From Candidatus Gastranaerophilales bacterium (GTDB lineage: Bacteria; Cyanobacteriota; Vampirovibrionia; Gastranaerophilales; Gastranaerophilaceae): a DNA stretch of 64,000 nucleotides. Position numbers and translations under genes: made by a program. Shown one piece after another: positions 53,023-61,777 of the stretch. The DNA is taken from the NCBI GenBank assembly GCA_944326465.1, contig CALVEB010000008.1:19894-83893 (forward strand). The letters run 5' to 3'. The notes below the pieces were generated by a model. The model did not search any database. It saw nothing but the letters and a program-made list of their open reading frames with translations, and was not told the DNA's origin. The first letter of the stretch is position 1; each line of letters begins with the position of its first letter.

Positions 53023-54039
53023 ATGATTATTAAAAACGCTTTCACACTCGCCGAGGTGCTTATCACCCTTGCGGTTATAGGTATCGTTGCAGCACTCACA
53101 TTACCGGGGCTCATCCAGAACCACAATGAAAAGGCATGGTCTACAGCAAAAGACCTCTGGGAAAAGAAGTTAACTGAAACAGTACGCCGCATGAACGTAG
53201 ATGGAGTCATGACCGGTCACGACTCCACAGAGGATTTTATGAATACTTTCAAAAATTACATGAAAGTAATCAAAACATGTGATAATTCTGAGCTTAATAA
53301 ATGTTACAGTCCGGAATTTGTGTTAACCGGTAAAAAAGATAATTTAGAGAAAAAATATATAGAAGATTTCAAAACAGCAGGTGACTTAGAAATAACAGAT
53401 TGGAATACTAATACAATATCATTTGTTGTTGCTGACGGTACCACAGTTATTATGGCTTATAATCCAAAGTGTCCTTATGCAGATCCTGTTGAAGATACTG
53501 GCAGTCAAGTATCTTGTATAAGTATGATGATAGATGTAAACGGCAAAAAATCACCTAACCGTGTTGGTAAAGATATTTTCCTCTCTAATGCAAGCATTTC
53601 AACCTGCGATAACCCTATAGGAGACATGTGCTGGTCAACTGACTTTGCAGCTAATACACCTTTAGATACCACGTTAGATGAAAATAAACAATACGATGAG
53701 AATTATGCTTCAACAACCAATTACTGGGCGTGGGCTAAAAAGAAATGTCAGGATATGAACATGAGTCTGCCGACAATGCGACAACTGGCACAATTAGCAA
53801 GTGAAATATACATTGAAGATGGCAATCAGGTAATAATAGCAGATGATGAAGATAAATCCGGTCTTACTTTAAAACCACAATACCTGAATTCACTTACTTA
53901 TGATAAATATTATTTTTCCATTGATGAAGAGAGTACAAATTTTGCATTTGTACGAAGTTTTAGTTCTTCATCAACTACGATATACAGTTACGGCAAGTAT
54001 GTTGGTACATTTCGTCGTGCAATCTGCATCGGAAATTAG
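53023..54039 (+). CDS. type IV prepilin-like / pseudopilin protein
   Basis: 338 aa. N-terminal prepilin signature N-A-F-T-L-A-E-V-L-I-T-L-A-V-I-G-I-V-A-A with cleavage expected before Phe and Glu at +5. The hydrophobic helix (~7-28) is followed by a large globular domain with several Cys (C-D-N, C-Y-S, C-P-Y, C-W-S). The end (A-F-V-R-S-F-S ... R-A-I-C) resembles a lectin-like or DUF-type adhesin fold. Surface-exposed pilus tip or secretion pseudopilin. GGAG ribosome-binding site; monocistronic. Confidence 0.85.
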   Translation: MIIKNAFTLAEVLITLAVIGIVAALTLPGLIQNHNEKAWSTAKDLWEKKLTETVRRMNVDGVMTGHDSTEDFMNTFKNYMKVIKTCDNSELNKCYSPEFVLTGKKDNLEKKYIEDFKTAGDLEITDWNTNTISFVVADGTTVIMAYNPKCPYADPVEDTGSQVSCISMMIDVNGKKSPNRVGKDIFLSNASISTCDNPIGDMCWSTDFAANTPLDTTLDENKQYDENYASTTNYWAWAKKKCQDMNMSLPTMRQLAQLASEIYIEDGNQVIIADDEDKSGLTLKPQYLNSLTYDKYYFSIDEESTNFAFVRSFSSSSTTIYSYGKYVGTFRRAICIGN

Positions 54040-54060
54040 TCAGCCAAGTTGCAGATATAC

Positions 54061-54858
54061 TTAATCCATACAAAACTTTTCAACAGCTTTGACAAAGCCG
54101 TCGTTTGCCACAGTATCTGTTATATAATCCGCGCAAGCTTTTAATTCATCAGTTGCATTTCCCATTGCAACCTTCACTCCGCCAGCTTTTAGCAATTCTA
54201 TATCATTATTCTGGTCGCCTATTGTCAAAACTTCTTCCTTCTTTAAGCCCCATAATTTGCACAAATATTCCACCGCTGTTGACTTTTTTGCGTCCGGATG
54301 TGAAATCTCACAAAAATAAGGCGTTGAAGTAACTACATACAATTGAGGATATTCTTTATTTAAATACTCAACCCAGCCATTAACTTTTTCAGGACTTGTA
54401 TAATCTATCAGTAGTATTTTATTAATCTTTTCAAGTTTTAATTCACTAAATGGTGACACTTTGAAAGCAATATATCTTGCTTCTGTATAACGTCTGATAG
54501 TCTCGTCATCTTTTTCCACATACAAAACATCATCCATATAAAGATTGATATGAATCTTATTTTGCTGCGCCCAATTAATAATCTGCGACGCATATTCAGG
54601 CTCAAGATATTTGTTATAATAAACCTCTCCATCAAGCGAATTTTCTTTAATCATACCGCCTTGATATGATACAATCGGTGTATCAAGTCCGAGTTTCTGC
54701 GCCAGTTTTAAGGCCGCACAATGCATCCGGCCGGTCACCAGAACAACTTTAATTCCGCGTTTACACAAGTCTTTTATGCAGGCTTTTACAGCCGGACTGA
54801 ACCCGAAATCCCCTCGTAATATTGTGCCGTCAATATCAGTCGCAACCATTTTTATCAT
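54061..54858 (-). CDS. Cof-type HAD-IIB phosphatase
   Basis: 265 aa. Motif I D-I-D-G-T-I-L, motif II V-T-G-R, and C-terminal G-D-Q-N-N-D-I-E-L-L (motif IV). Cap domain of the Cof type. Probable sugar-phosphate or cofactor phosphatase. Start overlaps the Nudix gene stop by 4 bp. Confidence 0.93.
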   Translation of the reverse strand: MIKMVATDIDGTILRGDFGFSPAVKACIKDLCKRGIKVVLVTGRMHCAALKLAQKLGLDTPIVSYQGGMIKENSLDGEVYYNKYLEPEYASQIINWAQQNKIHINLYMDDVLYVEKDDETIRRYTEARYIAFKVSPFSELKLEKINKILLIDYTSPEKVNGWVEYLNKEYPQLYVVTSTPYFCEISHPDAKKSTAVEYLCKLWGLKKEEVLTIGDQNNDIELLKAGGVKVAMGNATDELKACADYITDTVANDGFVKAVEKFCMD

Positions 54859-55400
54859 AATTCAACTCCGTTAAATGCTCTGTAAATAGCACAAATTGTT
54901 TTTGCATCATTGATGCCACCATTCAGAATCATTTTTTTTACATCCGAAAGCTTGTATTCATAAGCCTTAATAATCTCTCCTTCGTCCGGATGTTCCCCCA
55001 CAAACTCAAGGTCTGAAGCAAGATACAGATATAATTTTTCGTCGCAAAATCCGGGTGAGGTATTTATATACCCGAGAGATTGCCAATTTGCGGCTCTATA
55101 GCCTGTTTCTTCTTCCAGTTCTCTTTTGCAGGCGAAATCAGGATCCTCACCCTTTTCCAGTTTTCCGGCCGGAAGTTCATAAACAACCTGTTTTATGGGA
55201 TAACGAAACTGTTTAACCAGAAGGATTGTCGGGTCATCTGAGCGCTTTTTCACCGCTACTATCACAACGCCGCCGGAATGTTTTACAACCTCTCTGAATG
55301 AGTGACGGCCTGTTGATATTTCAACTTCGTCACGCACTACGTCTATAACTTTGCCATTATAGATGCTTGCTGATGTTAAAGTTTTTTCTCCAAAATCCAT
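54855..55400 (-). CDS. Nudix hydrolase (ADP-ribose pyrophosphatase type)
   Basis: 181 aa. Complete Nudix box G-K-L-E-K-G-E-D-P-D-F-A-C-K-R-E-L-E-E-E-T-G preceded by E-L-P-A, as in NudF/ADP-ribose pyrophosphatase. Hydrolyses NDP-X compounds. Middle gene of a three-gene operon (acetyltransferase, Nudix, HAD). Confidence 0.93.
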   Translation of the reverse strand: MDFGEKTLTSASIYNGKVIDVVRDEVEISTGRHSFREVVKHSGGVVIVAVKKRSDDPTILLVKQFRYPIKQVVYELPAGKLEKGEDPDFACKRELEEETGYRAANWQSLGYINTSPGFCDEKLYLYLASDLEFVGEHPDEGEIIKAYEYKLSDVKKMILNGGINDAKTICAIYRAFNGVEL

Positions 55401-55412
55401 ATAAATTCCTTA

Positions 55413-55952
55413 TTATTCTAAACTTTTGATAACTCTGCACGGATTGCCGGCAGCTACAGAATTCGCCGGAATATCTTTTGTAACAACACTTCCGGCACCG
55501 ATTACACAATTGTCGCCTATAGTTACACCAGGCAGAACAATAACACCGCCTCCAAGCCAGCAGTTTGCGCCTATTGTCACGGGTTCAGCCCATTCTACGG
55601 CTTTATTTCTTGTTTCTGCATCAAGCGGATGACACGGCGTATAAATTTGTACATTCGGCCCGAAAAACGTATTATCGCCAATTTTAACCTTTGTACAATC
55701 AAGTATTGTACAGTTAAAATTCATATAAACGTTTTTACCTAACTCAATATTGCAGCCATAATCGCAATAAAAAGGCGCTTCTATGTATAAATTTTCAGCC
55801 TCTGCGCGGAATAAATCTTTTAAAACAGCCCTGTCACGGGTTCTGTTATATTCACGCACAAGCTCATGTGCCCTGTCGCGCATAGCCTGTAAGTCCTTGT
55901 CCCACGGCTGATAAACTTCGTTATCAATCATTTTTTGATACTCTGTTCTCAT
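55413..55952 (-). CDS. maltose/galactoside-type O-acetyltransferase
   Basis: 179 aa, left-handed parallel beta-helix of hexapeptide repeats (I-G-D-N-T-F-F-G-P-N-V, I-G-A-N-C-W-L-G-G-G-V-I-V, I-G-D-N-C-V-I-G-A-G-S-V-V). Catalytic His in T-P-C-H-P-L-D. N-terminal Mac domain (Y-Q-K-M-I-D-N-E-V-Y-Q-P-W-D). Acetyl-CoA dependent; sugar acceptor likely. Divergent from an HxlR regulator. Confidence 0.93.
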   Translation of the reverse strand: MRTEYQKMIDNEVYQPWDKDLQAMRDRAHELVREYNRTRDRAVLKDLFRAEAENLYIEAPFYCDYGCNIELGKNVYMNFNCTILDCTKVKIGDNTFFGPNVQIYTPCHPLDAETRNKAVEWAEPVTIGANCWLGGGVIVLPGVTIGDNCVIGAGSVVTKDIPANSVAAGNPCRVIKSLE

Positions 55953-55972
55953 ACGAGAATACTACTGTGAAG

Positions 55973-55987
55973 TTGACAAATTGTCAA
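55973..55987. promoter_or_regulatory. palindrome TTGACAAATTGTCAA in the HxlR/acetyltransferase intergenic region
   Basis: Perfect 7-bp arms (TTGACAA / TTGTCAA) with a 1-nt centre, 20 bp upstream of the acetyltransferase start and 60 bp before hxlR-type gene. Spacing fits an HxlR operator that also overlaps a -35-like TTGACA. Confidence 0.55.
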
Positions 55988-56050
55988 CTTTAATATATTG
56001 TAAAAACATTAGTATACAAAAGATACTAACGCATATTTTATGGAGAAAAA

Positions 56051-56395
56051 ATGGAATTAAAAGAACTGCCGGATTGTCCGGTCGAAACGACTTTTGAATT
56101 AATGGGCGATAAATGGAAAGTCCGGATTATACGTGATTTGCTGACTGGAACTAAAAGGTTCGGGGAACTCAAGAAATCCGTAAAAGGTATTTCGCAAAAG
56201 GTTTTAACAACAAATCTGCGTTCACTTGAAGATGACGGGATTTTAACGCGTAAAGTATATAAGGAAGTACCGCCGAGGGTTGAATATACTTTGACAGATG
56301 TAGGATATAGTCTTATGCCGGTATTAAATGCGATGGCCGGCTGGGGCACTGATTACAAGGAATACCGCAAACTTATCAACAAATTAAATAAATAG
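56051..56395 (+). CDS. HxlR-family transcriptional regulator
   Basis: 114 aa winged helix: C-P-V-E-T-T-F-E-L-M-G-D-K-W-K, R-F-G-E-L-K-K-S-V-K-G-I-S-Q-K-V-L-T-T-N-L, V-P-P-R-V-E-Y-T-L-T. The N-terminal Cys of the family is conserved, so redox or aldehyde sensing is possible. It is divergent from the acetyltransferase gene; a TTGACAAATTGTCAA palindrome (55973-55987) in between is a candidate operator. Confidence 0.92.
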   Translation: MELKELPDCPVETTFELMGDKWKVRIIRDLLTGTKRFGELKKSVKGISQKVLTTNLRSLEDDGILTRKVYKEVPPRVEYTLTDVGYSLMPVLNAMAGWGTDYKEYRKLINKLNK

Positions 56396-56531
56396 TCATT
56401 ATATAATGATATATTCAAGAACAGCATAAGAGCAATATAGCCTCACTGTCTTATATATCCAAAATTTTACCTTTGTTATAATTCTTCCAAACTAATGGAA
56501 ATACCATTTCGTAACAAAGGAGAAATTATTT

Positions 56532-57317
56532 ATGAACGCACTGGTTTTAGCAAAAAATTTGCCGGTAAAGTCTGCCGGTAAAGCCGAAAAGACAAAATAT
56601 ATCGCCCCTGTTGAAATAGAAAAACAACCGGAACCTGAAACAAAAAAAGAAACCATTTACAGAAGAAACAAGTCATCTGTAGACAGAGTTATTGAATATG
56701 ATGCTAAAACCGGCAATAAATTAAAAGTAATACATTATGACTATTTTAATAACGAAAAGATCCGTGCGATTGATGAATTTGTGCCAGAAACCGGTAAAAA
56801 ATACCGCACAATAAATTACATTTTATACAAATCAATTGATGAATTTGACACAGATACAGGTAAGCGCATAAGAACAATAAATTATGACATCCGCAATGAA
56901 AACCGGATAACCTCTATTCAGGAATACGACACAGAAACAGATAAAATAAAAAAAGTCACGCTCTACCGTCGTGACGGTCAAACAATAAGTACAATAAAAG
57001 AAATAAATCCGAAAACAGAAAATGTAATCCGCTGGACAAGTTTTCGTGAAAGCCGGACAATAAGTTCTATCTCGGAATACAATGCACAAAACGGCCGTCC
57101 GTCTAAGACGACTTATTTTTACCGTGATGGTCAAACTGTACGCGAGGTGCATAACTACAATCCCGCAAATGGTGAATGGAAACAGTTTATCAGATACGAC
57201 AAACATGACAAAATTCTTGAAACTGAAGTTGCCCCGAAATATCAGAGCAAACAGGAAAAAGAAAATATTGCACAACTTATTGACAGCTTATATAATAAAA
57301 ATTTAAGCTTTGAATAA
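56532..57317 (+). CDS. repeat protein, DUF2963-like
   Basis: 261 aa. About seven degenerate ~22-residue units with the pattern 'I-x-E-[YF]-[DN]-x-x-T-G-K-x-x-[RK]-x-I-x-Y', e.g. I-D-E-F-D-T-D-T-G-K-R-I-R-T-I-N-Y and I-Q-E-Y-D-T-E-T-D-K-I-K-K-V-T-L-Y. This resembles DUF2963 repeats of Mollicutes and MORN/YwqK-like beta-hairpin repeats. No signal peptide. Function unknown. AAAGGAG before the start; a hairpin with CGTCATTATATAATG-type sequence follows. Confidence 0.7.
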   Translation: MNALVLAKNLPVKSAGKAEKTKYIAPVEIEKQPEPETKKETIYRRNKSSVDRVIEYDAKTGNKLKVIHYDYFNNEKIRAIDEFVPETGKKYRTINYILYKSIDEFDTDTGKRIRTINYDIRNENRITSIQEYDTETDKIKKVTLYRRDGQTISTIKEINPKTENVIRWTSFRESRTISSISEYNAQNGRPSKTTYFYRDGQTVREVHNYNPANGEWKQFIRYDKHDKILETEVAPKYQSKQEKENIAQLIDSLYNKNLSFE

Positions 57318-57391
57318 TAACTCAATCAGGATAAAAACAAATAAAGCGTCATTATATAATGAAATATATTGACGCTTTATAAATTTACATA

Positions 57392-57420
57392 TTGTCGAAT
57401 TTGAAGAAATTTGATATAAT
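57392..57420 (+). promoter_or_regulatory. promoter giving a leaderless kinase transcript
   Basis: TTGTCG, 17-bp spacer, TATAAT, then six bases and the ATG at 57427. Same geometry as hicA. No ribosome-binding site is present before the ATG. Confidence 0.6.
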
Positions 57421-57426
57421 AAGTTT

Positions 57427-58143
57427 ATGGATAAAGAAAAAAATGATTTTATATCTACAGTAAGTCACGAACTCAGAACGCCATTAACGTCAATAAGGGG
57501 GTTCTCTCAAACACTTCTTAATTCCTGGGATATGCTGGATGATGAAAGCAAAAAAAAATTTATAAAAATAATCGAAGAACAATCCAACAGATTAATTAAT
57601 CTCGTCGAAAATATGCTTTCTGTCAGCAAATTACAGTACGGAAATGAAAATCTAATCCTCAGAAAAGTTGAAGTAAAGCCTGTTATAGAAACAGTTATTT
57701 CGCTTGTAAAAGGACAGTATCCGGATAAAAATTTCACAATAAAAATTAATGGCACAAATACTGATATTTTAGCAGATAAAGACAAATTTCATCAAATAAT
57801 GACTAATCTGGTTGAAAATGCTGCTAAGTATTCTGATGAAAACACAACTATCTCAATAGATGTCAGCAGCCGGCCGGATTTTACAGCCATTAGCGTGACT
57901 AACTCCGGTATAGAAATCAAAGAAGAAGACTACAATAAAATTTTTACGAAATTTTCACGTATTGACAACCCTCTAACCCGCAAAGTACAGGGCAGCGGGC
58001 TTGGACTCTTTATTACAAAAAATCTGGTCGATAAAATGGGCGGGCAAATAACAGTTGTTTCAAAAAATCACCGGACAACATTTGAGGTGCTTTTGCCGGT
58101 GGCGAACATCGAAGAACAAGCGAGGGCAAAATGCAATCAGTAA
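57427..58143 (+). CDS. soluble histidine kinase (no sensor domain)
   Basis: 238 aa. It starts directly at HisKA: D-F-I-S-T-V-S-H-E-L-R-T-P-L (His14), then HATPase with N-L-V-E-N-A-A-K-Y and G-S-G-L-G-L-F-I-T-K. There is no sensor or membrane part, so its input must come from a partner or it is part of a larger complex. Overlaps the regulator gene by 13 bp. Confidence 0.92.
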   Translation: MDKEKNDFISTVSHELRTPLTSIRGFSQTLLNSWDMLDDESKKKFIKIIEEQSNRLINLVENMLSVSKLQYGNENLILRKVEVKPVIETVISLVKGQYPDKNFTIKINGTNTDILADKDKFHQIMTNLVENAAKYSDENTTISIDVSSRPDFTAISVTNSGIEIKEEDYNKIFTKFSRIDNPLTRKVQGSGLGLFITKNLVDKMGGQITVVSKNHRTTFEVLLPVANIEEQARAKCNQ

Positions 58144-59435
58144 CTCTTATTATTGACAAAAGACGTGAACTTTCCACAAAATACAAAAAGCTTCTGGCAG
58201 GAAAGCATAACAAATGTCTGATATCAAAAAATCTTATTTCTGCGATGAAAACCATTCAGGAATTAGAGCCGGACTTGATAATTATATCGGACAGCAATGA
58301 AGGCGAACTGGCAGATTACTGCAAACAAATCAGAGCACTGACATATAATATGCGCCCGATTATAGTCGCAACATCAAAATCCGCTGAATTTAACGACAAA
58401 ATAAAAGTTCTTGAAAACGGAGCCGATGACTTCATAAGTGAACCGGTTAACTCTGAAGAATTTACAATGAGGATGAAGGCTCACCTGCGTCGGGAGTATG
58501 AAACCAATATTGATACAAAATGTTTTCTCCCCGGTAAAAACTATTCATTACGCATTTTAAAACGCACTTTGAATCAAAAATTACCATGGGCCTGCCTTCT
58601 GGTAAGTATAGAGAATTTTGATAATTACAAAGAAACATATACCGAACTTGCATCCGATAAGCTGATACAAACATATTCTGCTATAATCCGGTCAACATTG
58701 AATGAAAACGATTATCTAGGTTCTATATCAGAAAAAGAATTTTTGATAGTTACAGATCCCTTAAAAGCCGAAAAAATTGCCAATTTTCTAACATTTGCAT
58801 TTGATTCTGTTGCAGCAAAATTCTATTCTGCACAGGACAATAAACGCGGTTATATGATAATGAGAGGGGATGAATTTGCCGGCCGGCGTTCTGATTTTGT
58901 TCACACAACTATCGGTGTTGTCACAAATGAATTTATCCAGTATAAAGACACAACAAGTTTAATAAACGCTTTGCAGCAAATACACAGAATGGCTGATTTG
59001 CCGTCAAAATCTAATTACTTAATAGAAAGGCCGCGTATCACCGCTGAAGATGCAATAAATGAAAATTCTTATAACAACAAAATACTCATTATAGAAAATG
59101 ATGAAGCAATGAAACTTCTTTTGACAACTATATTAAACCTGCAAGGATATGAGGCAGCCACGGCAAACAGTCCGGAGGCTGCAGCCTACTTAGAAAACAG
59201 CCCTGCGCTTATAATCCTCGATGCCGGAACACTGGAAAAAATGGAGGGGCTTGATATATGCAGACGCATAAAACAAAATGATAGATTTAATAAAACAAAA
59301 ATTATTGTGACATCAATTATACACGACAAAGAACTTATATTAAGTGCCGGAGCAGATTTATATATCCCAAAACCGTATGAGATATCAAGCCTCATCAAAT
59401 GGGTAGAACTTTTTATAAAAGAGATAAACAATTAA
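58131..59435 (+). CDS. double-receiver regulator with degenerate GGDEF centre
   Basis: 434 aa. Receiver 1 (~1-115: L-I-I-I-S-D-S-N as the phosphosite region, A-D-D-F-I-S-E-P). Central ~130-290 is GGDEF-like, but the signature is S-E-K-E-F, so no cyclase activity is expected. Receiver 2 (~315-430: I-L-I-I-E-N-D-E, I-I-L-D-A-G-T, A-D-L-Y-I-P-K-P). Partner of the upstream kinase by overlap. Last 4 bp overlap the convergent RHH gene. Confidence 0.85.
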   Translation: MQSVTLIIDKRRELSTKYKKLLAGKHNKCLISKNLISAMKTIQELEPDLIIISDSNEGELADYCKQIRALTYNMRPIIVATSKSAEFNDKIKVLENGADDFISEPVNSEEFTMRMKAHLRREYETNIDTKCFLPGKNYSLRILKRTLNQKLPWACLLVSIENFDNYKETYTELASDKLIQTYSAIIRSTLNENDYLGSISEKEFLIVTDPLKAEKIANFLTFAFDSVAAKFYSAQDNKRGYMIMRGDEFAGRRSDFVHTTIGVVTNEFIQYKDTTSLINALQQIHRMADLPSKSNYLIERPRITAEDAINENSYNNKILIIENDEAMKLLLTTILNLQGYEAATANSPEAAAYLENSPALIILDAGTLEKMEGLDICRRIKQNDRFNKTKIIVTSIIHDKELILSAGADLYIPKPYEISSLIKWVELFIKEINN

Positions 59436-59620
59436 TCTAATAACTGTTCCAGAACTTTAGCATTATCTTCAGCTTTTTGCGGGTTAACGATTGCGGATCT
59501 GCGGATATAAACGCGTAACGCTTCTCTGATAAGTTCACTGCGGCTTCTTTGTTCACTATTTGCAACTCCGTCAATACGATTAAGAAACTCGTCTGACATA
59601 GACACTAAAATTTTCGCCAT
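59432..59620 (-). CDS. ribbon-helix-helix (CopG-like) protein
   Basis: 62 aa from M-A-K-I-L-V-S-M-S-D (GGAGTAGGT upstream). Strand I-L-V-S-M-S and helices R-I-D-G-V-A ... S-R-S-E-L-I-R-E-A-L-R-V-Y-I form an RHH fold. Probably an antitoxin or small repressor; no toxin gene adjoins. Confidence 0.85.
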   Translation of the reverse strand: MAKILVSMSDEFLNRIDGVANSEQRSRSELIREALRVYIRRSAIVNPQKAEDNAKVLEQLLD

Positions 59621-59727
59621 ACTACCTACTCCTTTTTTTAGACAGTATATCATACAAATATGCTATAGACAAGTCCCAATTATTATAAATACTATAAAAT
59701 GTAACAGAAAAAGAAAGGAGCTTACAA

Positions 59728-60276
59728 ATGGACGAAAACAACAACTACGAAAACCATGAACATCATCATCACCACGATTGCTGGCTGTGCGATCATCCTG
59801 TTTTTAAACACATTATTACGGCTTTAATGGTATTTTTAGGGGCATATCTGGCGTTTTATACAGTGACAGACTGGCATTTTAAGAGGATGCTGGATCCTGC
59901 TATGCAGATGCGCCGGATTGAACGAAAAATGCTGCATGAGCAAAAGCAGATAGAAAATATGTACAAAAGGAATATGGAACGCGGAATGCATCTTGAAGAG
60001 CAGACAGCAGGCTATATTCGTGCGGAGAAACGTCCTGACGCGTACGAAATTATTGTAAATTTGCGTCCGTTTGATAACAGCGACAAAAATGTTGAAGTCA
60101 GAACAGACGGCGAGACACTTACAGTCATTGCAGCAGGAGAAAAAGAAACAAGAAATCACGAAAAAGTGATAAAAGTCATTCAACAATTCACTTTTAACGA
60201 TGATGTAGACTTATCTTCAATCACAAAAACAAGACGCGGCAGCAATTATATAATAACAGTGCCAATCATACAGTAA
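59728..60276 (+). CDS. membrane-anchored Hsp20-like protein
   Basis: 182 aa. N-terminal His-rich tract (H-E-H-H-H-H-H-D), a C-W-L-C pair, one TM helix (~29-47, I-I-T-A-L-M-V-F-L-G-A-Y-L-A-F-Y), a charged helix (~55-90), then an alpha-crystallin-like beta sandwich (~95-182: Y-E-I-I-V-N-L-R-P-F, V-E-V-R-T-D-G-E-T-L-T-V-I-A, F-N-D-D-V-D-L-S-S-I, Y-I-I-T-V-P-I). Tethering of a small heat-shock domain to the membrane with a metal-binding-like tail is unusual. Confidence 0.75.
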   Translation: MDENNNYENHEHHHHHDCWLCDHPVFKHIITALMVFLGAYLAFYTVTDWHFKRMLDPAMQMRRIERKMLHEQKQIENMYKRNMERGMHLEEQTAGYIRAEKRPDAYEIIVNLRPFDNSDKNVEVRTDGETLTVIAAGEKETRNHEKVIKVIQQFTFNDDVDLSSITKTRRGSNYIITVPIIQ

Positions 60277-60291
60277 AAACAGCATATCAAC

Positions 60292-60324
60292 AAAAAGGCC
60301 TTGAATTGCATTCAAGGCCTTTTT
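60292..60324 (+). terminator. strong terminator
   Basis: AAAAAGGCCTTGAAT-TGC-ATTCAAGGCCTTTTT, perfect 15-bp stem, 15 bp after the Hsp20-like gene. It excludes an upstream start for the next gene. Confidence 0.92.
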
Positions 60325-60341
60325 GTGCTATTTATAAATAT

Positions 60342-60716
60342 ATGAAAAGAATACTTATTGTTGACGACTCAAAAAACTGGCTGGATTATCATAGCTATGC
60401 AATAAAAGAATTGTTTCCTGATTACATTATAGAAACAGCCGATTCAGCGCATGCGGGTATTGCAAAAATTACGGCAAACATTGATAACCCTTATGATATA
60501 GTTATTACTGATTTGCAAATGGAAATAGATTTTCTTCCGCTTTATGCCGGAGAATGGTTTGTGCGGGAATTACAGATGTATAAAGAATACAAAAACACCC
60601 GTATAATCATTGTATCTGCGACCAGCAGTATCAAGAATGTTGCGCAAAAGTATAACGTTGAATACATTCCGAAATACATGTGTAAAACTATTGATGCATA
60701 CAAGATATTATCATGA
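60342..60716 (+). CDS. single-domain response regulator
   Basis: 124 aa from M-K-R-I-L-I-V-D-D. Receiver domain with D-D pair, phosphosite D in V-I-T-D-L-Q-M, S in I-V-S-A-T, K in Y-I-P-K-Y. It has no output domain; a CheY-like or Spo0F-like role. Only a weak ribosome-binding site is seen upstream. Confidence 0.85.
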   Translation: MKRILIVDDSKNWLDYHSYAIKELFPDYIIETADSAHAGIAKITANIDNPYDIVITDLQMEIDFLPLYAGEWFVRELQMYKEYKNTRIIIVSATSSIKNVAQKYNVEYIPKYMCKTIDAYKILS

Positions 60717-60773
60717 TATACTGACAATAGTCACTAAATAATGATTATCTATTAAACATCAAGAAGGATAAAT

Positions 60774-61691
60774 ATGACAGAGATAAACAAAGATGAACTT
60801 TTAAGATTATATAGTATTGATTTAGACGAACTGTTAGAAATGGCCTCTAAATACACTCAAAACAGTGTAGAAATATGTTCTCTTGTGAATGCTCGCAACG
60901 GCAAGTGTTCCCAGAATTGCAAATATTGCGCGCAAAGTTCACATTATTGCACGAATATTGAATCATATCCGCTTGTCAGTGTTGAAACAGTAAAAAAGGC
61001 GGCAATTGAGGCAAAAGAGCACTATGCCACACGTTTTGCAATTGTAACATCCGGCAAAACACCTGATGAAAGCGACTTTGATGCTATGTTAAAAATGATT
61101 ACCGAAATTAATAAAATAGAAGGGCTTAATAGCTGCGCGTCAATAGGTATTCTTAATGAAGATCAGGCGAAACGCCTGTCACAAGCAGGGTTAAAACGTT
61201 TTCATCATAATATCAATACAAGCCGTTCATATTATCCTGAGGTTTGTACAACACATACTTTTGAAGATAGAGTAAATACCTGTAAACTGGTCAAAAAATA
61301 CGGTATGGAACTTTGCTGCGGTGTAATATTAGGTATGGGCGAAAGTATAGAGCAGCGCGTTGAAATGGCATTAAATCTTGCAGAAATACAGCCGGATTCT
61401 ATTCCGATAAATATTTTAATGCCGATACCCGAAACCCCTTTCGCAAACTATCTTAACAAAATTGATGAAGAAAATGTCTTGAGGACACTTGCAATTTTTA
61501 AAATTGTTAACCCGAAATCCATTTTGCGGCTTTGCGGTGGCCGGATGAGGCTGTCTAAAGAAAATCAGGAAAAAGCGCTTAAATATTGCGTTGAAGGACT
61601 TATGACCGGTAACTATTTGACGACAACCGGAAGCTCTCCTGATGATGATATCCGGATGATAAAAAATTTAAATAAAAATATTTCATATTAA
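60774..61691 (+). CDS. bioB: biotin synthase
   Basis: 305 aa, radical-SAM enzyme inserting sulfur into dethiobiotin. [4Fe-4S] motif C-S-Q-N-C-K-Y-C, Y/N residues S-S-H-Y, and the [2Fe-2S] ligands in later Cys (C-A-S-I-G, C-C-G-V, R-L-C-G-G-R). Length normal. Ribosome-binding site AAGGA. Other bio genes are not in the window. Confidence 0.95.
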   Translation: MTEINKDELLRLYSIDLDELLEMASKYTQNSVEICSLVNARNGKCSQNCKYCAQSSHYCTNIESYPLVSVETVKKAAIEAKEHYATRFAIVTSGKTPDESDFDAMLKMITEINKIEGLNSCASIGILNEDQAKRLSQAGLKRFHHNINTSRSYYPEVCTTHTFEDRVNTCKLVKKYGMELCCGVILGMGESIEQRVEMALNLAEIQPDSIPINILMPIPETPFANYLNKIDEENVLRTLAIFKIVNPKSILRLCGGRMRLSKENQEKALKYCVEGLMTGNYLTTTGSSPDDDIRMIKNLNKNISY

Positions 61692-61777
61692 TTCAAATAA
61701 CCTATTGCATTTTTTTTAAATTCAGTTTATATTTTTAACAGGAATTATAATTATAATTTAAAACTGGAGAGCTTTAT

